Shown here in pieces: positions 57,258-64,000 of a stretch of DNA of 64,000 nucleotides; position 1 is the stretch's first letter, and every line of letters begins with the position of its first letter. The notes beneath the pieces were generated by a model that saw nothing but the letters and a program-made list of their open reading frames with translations, was not told where the DNA came from and did no database searches. The stretch covers positions 992,001-1,056,000 of the forward strand of contig CAVOKO010000012.1 of assembly GCA_963696525.1 (NCBI GenBank), in the 5' to 3' direction. The translations under genes and the position numbers were made by a program. Source of the stretch: CAWBRT01 sp963696525. Its GTDB lineage: Bacteria > Acidobacteriota > Terriglobia > Terriglobales > Acidobacteriaceae.

Positions 57258-58360
57258 CCATTTTGTCGAAGCCCATCAACGTTCTTGTGGTCGATGACTC
57301 CGCTCTCGTGCGGCAGGTCGTAGCCGCCATTCTGTCTCAGGAACAAGGTATCCAGGTCACGGTTGCTGCAGACCCGCTCATCGCCATGGAGAAGATGGCC
57401 CGGGAGCGGCCCGACGTGATCCTTCTCGACCTGGAACTGCCGCGCATGCACGGCCTCACGTTCCTGCATAAGATCATGTCGGAGGATCCCATTCCGGTTG
57501 TCGTGTGCTCCGGAGTGGTGGCTTCGGGCGGCGCAGCGGCGATCGCAGCGCTGGAACAGGGCGCAGTTGCGGTCATCACCAAGCCGAAGATGGGAGTTCG
57601 AGACTTCCTTCACGAATCGGCTCTTATGCTGATTGACACAGTGGTGGGCGCGGCGCACGCAAAATTACGAAACAAACGCGTTCGGCCCGACCCAGTCCGC
57701 ACGGCCGACGTGGTTGCTCCCAAGCGGCGGTACACGCAAAGCGGCGGCGGTTTGGAAAAAATCGTCGTGCTCGGCGCCTCTACGGGCGGACCGGAAATGA
57801 TTGGCTGGATTCTTCAGCAACTGACGCCGGAGTGTCCTGGTCTGGTCATCGTCCAGCATATGCCGGAAACATTTACCGGAACCTATGCCCGCCGCTTGAA
57901 TACGACTTGCCGTATCGAAGTCAAAGAAGCGGAAGAGGGCGACCGCGCCACGCGAGGACGAGCTTTGATTGCGCCTGGCAATCACCATCTGGTCCTACGC
58001 CACGACAACGGCTACCATGCGACCTCTGTTGTAGATGGGCCGCTGGTCAACCGTCATCGCCCCAGCGTCGATGTCCTGTTCAGGTCTGCGGCGCAGAGTG
58101 CAGGCCCAAACGCATTGGGCATCTTACTGACCGGCATGGGAAACGACGGCGCCCAAGGACTTTTGGAAATGAAGAAAGCGGGCTCACTCACCCTCGCCCA
58201 GAACGAGGCTACAAGTGTTGTGTTTGGGATGCCGAAGGAAGCCATCGCACTCGGAGCTGTTGAGAAGGTGGTGTCGCCTTCGCAGATCGTGGCGGCAATC
58301 TCGGCATGGTCGAACACGCACACGGTGAGAGCGGCAGCGGAAAGAATCAAGGGCCACTGA
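57254..58360 (+). CDS. cheB: chemotaxis response regulator methylesterase CheB
   Basis: 368 residues. The receiver domain has VVDDSA (12-17) and phospho-site D59. The esterase domain has catalytic S176 in LGASTGGPE, H202 in IVQHMPETFTG and D298 in LTGMGNDGA. It removes methyl groups from the receptor and can deamidate it, counteracting CheR. Translationally coupled to cheR (ATGA). Confidence 0.96.
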   Translation: MTILSKPINVLVVDDSALVRQVVAAILSQEQGIQVTVAADPLIAMEKMARERPDVILLDLELPRMHGLTFLHKIMSEDPIPVVVCSGVVASGGAAAIAALEQGAVAVITKPKMGVRDFLHESALMLIDTVVGAAHAKLRNKRVRPDPVRTADVVAPKRRYTQSGGGLEKIVVLGASTGGPEMIGWILQQLTPECPGLVIVQHMPETFTGTYARRLNTTCRIEVKEAEEGDRATRGRALIAPGNHHLVLRHDNGYHATSVVDGPLVNRHRPSVDVLFRSAAQSAGPNALGILLTGMGNDGAQGLLEMKKAGSLTLAQNEATSVVFGMPKEAIALGAVEKVVSPSQIVAAISAWSNTHTVRAAAERIKGH

Positions 58361-58623
58361 TTTGCCCTGTCGGTTCCAATGCCGCGTGGACGGAAATGCG
58401 GCCCGCCAGAATGAGAATTGACTTAGCAATCTTGAACTTACATAATTAGCGCCTGGGTGTTGGAGTTCACCCTTAACCGCCCCGCGGGGCAGATGACTCC
58501 TACAAGGAATTTTCTTGTGAAGGTCGTCTGTCGGCGCTGTTTCAAATCCCTCCCAAGACGATTCCCACAACTCAGGTAAGCCCCGCTGCGAATGGCTATG
58601 CTGGATTGAATGAGGTTCCGGCG
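58361..58623. other. intergenic region after the chemotaxis operon
   Basis: 263 bases. No gene or clear terminator seen. A GAGG motif lies before the next ATG. Confidence 0.3.
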
Positions 58624-59370
58624 ATGACGGCTGTCTTTCATCGAGAAGAAGAGATCGACGCCTTGCGCAAGCGCATTGCGGCCCGCAAGTCGGTATTGCT
58701 TCATGGGCCGTCAGGCGCCGGAAAGACGTTGCTTCTCGAACACGTCATGCCGGACTTCCCTCCTCTCTTGTACTGTGCGCAGGCAAGCAGTTCGCAAGGG
58801 GTATTCCGCAGCCTGGCCGAGGTCCTGGTGCAGAAGAAGGATGCGGAGATCCTCCGCAGACTGGGCGGTAGCCCGGCGGACGTCATCCGGAATAAGACGG
58901 CTGTTTCACTCAAGGGCATTGTCATAAGTGTTCTGCGTGGAACGAAGTACTTGGTTGTTCTCGATCACCTGCATCGTCCCTCGCATTCCTTCGCTGCGAT
59001 GGTTCATGATTTAATGACCTCCTGTTCCGTCCCCGTCGTCGCCGTAGCGAGGTCCGCGCATATGGAAGATGCTGGATTCTTCGCCCCGCTATTTCCGGAC
59101 CGCGCCGATAAACTCTCGATCAAGAACTTCGATCCGGAGACGGCCCAGGAGTTCGCTCAACTTACGGCAAAGAATCGTATGTTATCGGCAGAAAACCTCG
59201 GCGATTTTCTCACCCGTCTGATTGAGTTCAGCGAGGGCAATCCGGGAGCGATCGCGAGCATGATTAACATGGCAACGATGTCGAAGTATCGCCTTGAGGA
59301 TCACATCATAGCCTCACCGCTTTATATCGACTTTCGGCTTCAGTGTGCAGCCGCGGCTTCGAGTAGATAG
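58624..59370 (+). CDS. AAA/ORC-like P-loop ATPase of unknown role
   Basis: 248 residues. The Walker A motif is GPSGAGKT (28-35), Walker B KYLVVLDHLH (about 107-116), and an Arg-type sensor region follows VPVVAVARSAHM (about 136-147). The layout is like the ATPase core of STAND or archaeal AAA proteins but without a C-terminal sensor or effector domain. A dynamin-like gene starts 44 bases later on the same strand. It may be a stand-alone ATPase of a membrane-associated pair, or unrelated to it. Confidence 0.7.
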   Translation: MTAVFHREEEIDALRKRIAARKSVLLHGPSGAGKTLLLEHVMPDFPPLLYCAQASSSQGVFRSLAEVLVQKKDAEILRRLGGSPADVIRNKTAVSLKGIVISVLRGTKYLVVLDHLHRPSHSFAAMVHDLMTSCSVPVVAVARSAHMEDAGFFAPLFPDRADKLSIKNFDPETAQEFAQLTAKNRMLSAENLGDFLTRLIEFSEGNPGAIASMINMATMSKYRLEDHIIASPLYIDFRLQCAAAASSR

Positions 59371-59414
59371 ATTGAAAAGCAAGCAGTGGTAACTTGAGGT
59401 CTACTGAACTGAAA

Positions 59415-61174
59415 ATGTCTACGCGATCCGATCCAATAGCTGATGAGGGCCAGCGGTTGGAAGGAGATGCCGCACTCTTGCGGCTGGCTGCGATTGCCGA
59501 CGAATTTGGCGCGGAGCACACCTCCGGCGATGCTCGCTCCGTCGCCGAGCGGGTTGCGGAAGGCCGCTTCTATGTCGCTTGTGTTGGTCAGTTCAAGCGT
59601 GGCAAATCGACCCTGATCAACGCCTTGATTGGGGCTTCAGTTCTTCCCGCGGGCGTCGTGCCGGTCACCACCGTGCCAACCGTCATTCGCCACGGCGATC
59701 ACCGCCAGGCGCGAATACGCTTTCAAGCCAAGGGCTGGTCCGCTGTCCCGCTGGACAAGCTGGATGAGTACGTCTCCGAAGACAAGAACCCGGAGAATGC
59801 GAAAGCGGTAGCTGGGGTGGAAGTCTTTTTCCCAGTCCCCTGCTCGCGACAGGCATGTGCTTTGTCGATACGCCTGGGCTCGGCTCGGTGTTCGCCGGCA
59901 ATACGGCCGCCACGAACGATTTTATCCCGCACATCGATGCCGCGATGATTGTCATCGGCGCTGATCCACCTATTTCCGGCGACGAGCTTGCCATTGTCGA
60001 AACTGTCGCGAAGCAGGTCAGCAACTTGCTGTTCGTGCTCAACAAGGCAGACCGGGTGAATGCGCACGAACTGGCGACCGCAACTGCCTTTGCGCGTCGC
60101 GTGCTTGAAAAGCGGTTGAACCGGCCGGTTCCGATGATCTTCGAAACCTGCGCGACGGAACAAATCGAAAACCACGGTTCCGGACGCGACTGGCACAAGC
60201 TGGTTGCAACGCTGCAAGCGCTGGTTGATGACTCCGGAAGCAACCTGGTGCGCGAGTCGGCACAGCGCGCTTTGACGCGCACCGCCGAGCAACTGCTTCG
60301 GATCATTGCCGAAGAACGTCAAGCATTGCGCCGTCCGGTCGAGGAGTCAGAGCGCCGGATAGCCCAGTTGCGCGAGACTCTGGTGCAAGCCGAGACATCC
60401 ATGCGCGAGCTTGGCTATCTTTTCACAGCCGAACAGCACCATCTTTCGGACATGTTTGGCGACCGTCGGCGAGAGTTCCTGGCAAAAGTGCAACCGGAGG
60501 CACGGCAAGAGCTCGACAAGGTGTTCCACGGCCTGCCGCGCAAGAGTGGACCTACATTCCGTCGTGAGCTGATGCACACCGCCCAACAGATGGCAAAGGA
60601 GCGGCTGCTGCCGTGGCTTGAGCGCGAAGAGCGTGATGCAGAGCGAGCTTACAGGGCTGTGGCTCAGCGCTTCGTTGAGTTCGCCAATGAGTTTCTCAAC
60701 CGATTGGCCGCGACTGGCGTCCCGGAACTGGCGCAGCTTCCGCGCGCACTAGATCCCGAAAAAGGGTTCAGAGCGCGTTCCGAGTTCCACTTCAACCTAC
60801 TTGAGCGCATCGCGGCGCCGGCGTCGCCTTTTCGCCTGATCGCCGACTTTGTGCTGGGTGCGGTAGGAGCATGCGGCCCGTTCCAACACGACGCGCAGCA
60901 GTTTCTGAGTCAGTTGCTCGAATGGAATAGCGCACGGGTTCGCAGTGATGTGGATAACCGGGTACTGGAAAGCCGGCACTGGCTGGAGACCGAAATTCGC
61001 ATCCTCTTGCGGGAAGTTGCGGCAGTAGCGGAACGCGCACTGAACCATGCACGCAAACTGCAAGCGGAAGGCGCCGCGGCCGTAGACAATGCCTTGGCAC
61101 GTCTGGATGCGCTTGAGACCGAAATCAGGTCCCTTAATAAAATGTGTGCCGAGAACCCCGATGATACCGACTGA
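59415..61174 (+). CDS. bacterial dynamin-like GTPase; one frameshift
   Basis: About 586 residues when one missing base at about 59828-59834 is restored (VFFPSPLLATGMCFVDTPG). The total of 1760 bases is 587 codons minus one. The GTPase domain has G1 GQFKRGKS (58-65), G2 Thr in PVTTVPT, G3 DTPGLGS and G4 NKAD. The rest is long helices forming a stalk (about 250-440), with a hydrophobic segment near 450-470 for membrane contact. Such proteins remodel or tether membranes. The role in this organism is unknown; the pairing with an AAA ATPase is suggestive only. Confidence 0.85.
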
Positions 61175-61272
61175 CACAACACCGATATCCAAAGCAGCTA
61201 CGGCAACGGCAGCACTGGATTCGGACCCGAGCCTGTGTCGCGGGAGCTAATGTCCGTATCAGTTGACCCACT

Positions 61273-61929
61273 TCATGACCTGGCCACTACACGCTTGGGC
61301 AGGTAGGAGAGGCTATAGTTTGGGTCAAGGTGGCTCTTCTCATAGATTGAGACCATATTCTGTCGCATTTTCGCGCCTACCTTTTCAAATAGGCTGTTTC
61401 CGCGAGTGTCGATTCCGACGATCAAAGGTCCGAAGTCCTTCATGCGAAGTATCCAGGTCGCTTCCGGCAGTCCGAGGTCGGTCCAGTGGACGCCCACCAC
61501 CTCTTCGATTTTGCCGGCATACAACGCGGCGCAGCCTCCGGTGGAATTAAGAAAGCAGGAGCCAACCTCTTTCATTGTTTCAACTGCTTTTGTCATCATC
61601 GTGCCTTTACCGATGGTGCACCGTATTTGCAATCGCTCGATAAGTTCGGACCCCAAGTAAGTGAACCTGGAGCTTGTGGTTGGACCCGCCGATATTGCTT
61701 CCCATTTACCTTGTGGAGTTTTTCTCACGATCGGGGCGCAATGCCATAGTGCACCGTTACGGAGATCGAAGGGAAGCGTCTCGCCACGTGCCAGCATGTC
61801 AACTGCCCGACGGTGGCCCATGTCACGCATCGTATAGATTAGGCCTGAAAGATAGACAATGTCCTCGCAAGTGAGTTGTCGGATCTGTTCTTCGGTAACC
61901 GGGAGTTGAAGATGGTATTCTCTTGTCAT
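61273..61929 (-). CDS. class I fumarase / L(+)-tartrate dehydratase, beta subunit
   Basis: 218 residues. The beta domain carries 'YLSGLIYTMRDMGHRRAVDML', 'APIVRKTPQGKW', GPTTSSRF (substrate-binding) and 'IGKGTMMTKAVETM'. It binds substrate at the [4Fe-4S] site of the alpha subunit. Its ATG overlaps the alpha-subunit stop (ATGA). Motifs do not separate fumarase from tartrate dehydratase; the presence of a D-tartrate dehydratase gene and sugar-acid carriers in the window makes tartrate plausible. Confidence 0.87.
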   Translation of the reverse strand: MTREYHLQLPVTEEQIRQLTCEDIVYLSGLIYTMRDMGHRRAVDMLARGETLPFDLRNGALWHCAPIVRKTPQGKWEAISAGPTTSSRFTYLGSELIERLQIRCTIGKGTMMTKAVETMKEVGSCFLNSTGGCAALYAGKIEEVVGVHWTDLGLPEATWILRMKDFGPLIVGIDTRGNSLFEKVGAKMRQNMVSIYEKSHLDPNYSLSYLPKRVVARS

Positions 61930-62831
61930 TGCGCGGAACCCCTTTCCGGATGCGTCAGGTACTCTACCCGCCCGTCGTTATAGATGCGTGCTTTGGAGTA
62001 TCGACATGCCCAACACTGAAACATGATCGAGACCGGAACCACTGCTGTATGCGAGCCGCTTAATACGGCATGTACCCCCAAAGCGTAGGTTTTGCCGCCA
62101 AAGCCCATAGGGCCTAATTCCATGGCATTGACGGCCTCGAATATTTCGGCCTCCAACGCCGCGACTACCGGGTCCACGTTCCTGGTCCCGATGGGCGTGC
62201 GGAACAAGGCCTTTTTGGCCAGTGCCATTGATGAATCGGCAAATCCGCCTATGCCGATACCGAGGATGACCGGAGGACAAGGTTCGCCCATGGCGTCTTC
62301 GACGACGTCAAGCACGGCCTTGACAGTGGCGCGGCCAATATCTTCGCTGGTTAGAACCCAGCACTGAGCCGCCCGCATTTCGGAACCGAATCCCTTGGGG
62401 ACAGCCATGAGGTCCAGGTAATCCGCACTGGGCATCATGTCCCAGTGAACGTAGGGAATTCCCCATCCGGTATTCGTGCCGGAATTTTCCTTGGTCAGAG
62501 GGTTAATCACATTCTGGCGCAGCGGCACGTCTTTGGTAGCTCTTTCCAGAGCCCGGGCCATGGCCGCCTGAGGATTGCCCTCCATACGGCAATTGAGGCC
62601 AACATCGGCGTATACCATAGGGACGCCGGTGTCCTGGCACAAACTAATCTGTTTTTCGTTGGCGATGCGACAATTGTCGAGAATGGACATTAGCTGCCCT
62701 TTGGCGGTCGCACTTTCTTCCCGGGCATAACCAGCCTTCAGCGCGTTCTGCACATCAAGCGGCAGCGAGATTGAAGCTTTCCGCATCAACTCGAATAATG
62801 TCTCTTCGATCAGTACTTCACTGATTGCCAC
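61926..62831 (-). CDS. class I fumarase / L(+)-tartrate dehydratase, alpha subunit
   Basis: 301 residues. Three cysteines for the [4Fe-4S] cluster are visible in LCQDTGVPMVY, AQCWVLT and QCWACRY or a nearby site; 'GTNTGWGIPYVHWDMM' and 'GIGIGGFADSSMALAKKAL' are typical. It hydrates or dehydrates fumarate/malate or tartrate. The GTG start at 62831 is preceded by AAGGAGG at a good distance; an upstream in-frame TTG would add 14 unrelated residues. First gene of a two-gene unit. Confidence 0.88.
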   Translation of the reverse strand: MAISEVLIEETLFELMRKASISLPLDVQNALKAGYAREESATAKGQLMSILDNCRIANEKQISLCQDTGVPMVYADVGLNCRMEGNPQAAMARALERATKDVPLRQNVINPLTKENSGTNTGWGIPYVHWDMMPSADYLDLMAVPKGFGSEMRAAQCWVLTSEDIGRATVKAVLDVVEDAMGEPCPPVILGIGIGGFADSSMALAKKALFRTPIGTRNVDPVVAALEAEIFEAVNAMELGPMGFGGKTYALGVHAVLSGSHTAVVPVSIMFQCWACRYSKARIYNDGRVEYLTHPERGSAQ

Positions 62832-62994
62832 GGCCAATCCCTCCTTAGCTTCTGAGCCAGCCCAACAAACCACGCACTGTGAGTTGTCTATTGATGTCCG
62901 CTAATCGAGGTTACCAGCGGGATATTCTTTTGGATATGCCTTCTGGCAGTTCTGTGCATTTCCGCAGTCACTTGCTCCGCCTACCCTAATTATA

Positions 62995-63215
62995 GCGGCG
63001 AGACGCTCGTCCGCCTGAAGGCTTCCAGTCGGATGTGCCGCCCTTCGAGGCTCCGGTGAAAGCGCCTTCGACGTAGCCGAACTATTTAATTCGCAAAAGG
63101 CTGTCTTCCAGGGACGCGCAATTGATGGCCACGAAGGGACGATGGCGTTGCCTTTGGTAGCCATTGTGCAAGCTCTGCGCGATCAACTCCTGGCCGGTTC
63201 CGCTTTCCTAAACCA
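62995..63215 (-). pseudogene. decayed sigma-54 activator AAA+ fragment
   Basis: On the minus strand the reading is ESGTGQELIAQS, then RPFVAINCASLEDSLL, an in-frame TAG (63083-63085), then FGYVEGAFTGASKGG (GAFTGA at 63050-63067). These are consecutive motifs of NtrC-family proteins, with the Walker A lysine changed to Gln, a stop in place of the ELFG motif, and no continuation. It lies directly downstream of the receiver gene at 63227-63613 on the same strand, as if an REC-AAA activator had been reduced to its receiver. Confidence 0.75.
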
Positions 63216-63226
63216 TAAAGACCAAA

Positions 63227-63613
63227 TCAGGACTGGAGTACTTTCCGTACGATTGCGATGAGTTGGCCGGGGCTGCAAGGTTTCATCACGGTAGCATGGG
63301 CGCCCAAGAGTTCCGCTGCGCGCAGCATGTTACCGCCAAAAGCCCCGGAAATGGCTATGATTTTCATATTTGGCTGCTGCTTCCGGATGCTCTGTATCAC
63401 CTCGATGCCATCCCGGTCCGGCATAACTAGATCGGTCAAGAGCAAGTCAAACGACTGAGCTTGCGCCATTCGAAGAGCTTTGACGCCGTCTTGCGCTGTC
63501 GAGACCGCATAGCCCGCGTCCGTTAAGACATTCGAGAACAGGGCCAGAATCGCTTCATCGTCGTCCACAGCCAAGACTTTGCCACGCGAGGCCCCCGGCT
63601 GGATCGAGTTCAT
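63227..63613 (-). CDS. response regulator receiver-domain protein
   Basis: 128 residues, one receiver domain with VDDDE (16-20), phospho-site D61 in LLLTDLVMP, a Ser in IAISGAF and the Lys in VMKPCSPG. No output domain follows because the adjoining sigma-54 activator sequence is decayed. It may now act as a phosphate sink or CheY-like partner, or be on its way to loss. No partner kinase is adjacent. Confidence 0.85.
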   Translation of the reverse strand: MNSIQPGASRGKVLAVDDDEAILALFSNVLTDAGYAVSTAQDGVKALRMAQAQSFDLLLTDLVMPDRDGIEVIQSIRKQQPNMKIIAISGAFGGNMLRAAELLGAHATVMKPCSPGQLIAIVRKVLQS

Positions 63614-64000
63614 TTTTTATTTCTCCTCTGCTGATGACGCCTGAGTTTCTCGGTGCTTTCGGAAGGTCCCTAAAGCACTTTTTCTTTTTCACTCATGCGT
63701 CACTGTTTCAAAAAATGCAACCAACCGCATGGCTGTGGCTCAGTTCCATTGCTGGCTGCACAACCGCGAAACTTGTGGTTCCAAACCAAAGTAGATTTAC
63801 CGTGACTCATCCGTTTGCCGGCGAACCCGACGCTTTGATCCCGGCTCCATGCCATTTCTATCGGCACGCTCCACGGCGACTTCAACCCGCAAAGTTGAAA
63901 AAGCGAGTGGTGCAACTGAACTCTTCTTCTGGCACTGCCGATATAAAAGAGTCGACCATATTCTGTTGTGAGATCACGTTGGGTACGGCCCCTCTGGAAC
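63614..64000. other. right end of window, no gene assigned
   Basis: 387 bases. An open frame runs in from the edge on the minus strand to about 63700, but it shows no recognisable motif, so I make no call. Confidence 0.3.

Overview
The window looks like chromosomal DNA of an uncultured or draft-sequenced member of the Acidobacteriota (Terriglobia/Koribacter-like). This is inferred from moderately high GC, the style of BamA and OmpH, secreted NHL/Ig-like proteins, CarD and RuvX-MltG neighbourhoods, and many short dispersed repeats. No rRNA or tRNA gene is visible, so the placement is an inference. Coding density is high and genes lie on both strands.

Layout. 1-6.3 kb: edge of a sigma-54 activator, an HD-GYP/GAF/GGDEF c-di-GMP enzyme, a YbaK-type deacylase and a large exported protein of unknown function whose 3' end carries a duplicated 20-base tag around a repeat-rich insert. 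6.5-14 kb: housekeeping block with a CDP-alcohol phosphotransferase and greA, divergent carD, ruvX, mltG, a lipoprotein, an FtsX-type permease and an MFS exporter. 14-26.6 kb: a frameshifted D-tartrate dehydratase gene, pntAA-pntAB-pntB transhydrogenase, a hydrolase, a molybdopterin oxidoreductase, then bamA and an ompH/skp-like gene for outer-membrane biogenesis. 26.7-34.2 kb: a DnaA-box-like cluster, lepA, two overlapping unknown genes (one with a HEPN-like motif), htrA, coaE, folD and MITE-like repeats. 34.6-46.3 kb: an exported FAH-family protein, a DCC protein, surface and outer-membrane proteins, a transporter + hydantoinase-like + HExxH operon, a sugar-acid MFS carrier and an RraA-like protein.

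46.4-49.8 kb is the most notable region. hgcA and hgcB, the corrinoid membrane protein and ferredoxin required for mercury methylation, are transcribed away from an arsR-acr3-arsC arsenic resistance operon. The roughly 110-base intergenic region holds a palindrome typical of an ArsR operator, and a TTGACA -35 box for hgcA lies inside it. This suggests that arsenic, or another thiophilic metal sensed by ArsR, controls mercury methylation here.

50-61.2 kb is one strand-consistent chemotaxis cluster (small protein, cheY, GAF protein, cheD, cheA, mcp, cheW, cheR, cheB), followed by an AAA ATPase and a dynamin-like GTPase. 61.3-63.6 kb: two-subunit class I fumarase/tartrate dehydratase, then a receiver-domain protein next to a decayed sigma-54 activator remnant.

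Seven otherwise well-conserved genes, including essential bamA, carry single-base frame breaks. The pattern is best explained by residual sequencing or assembly errors, so those genes are annotated as full-length with a marked frameshift.
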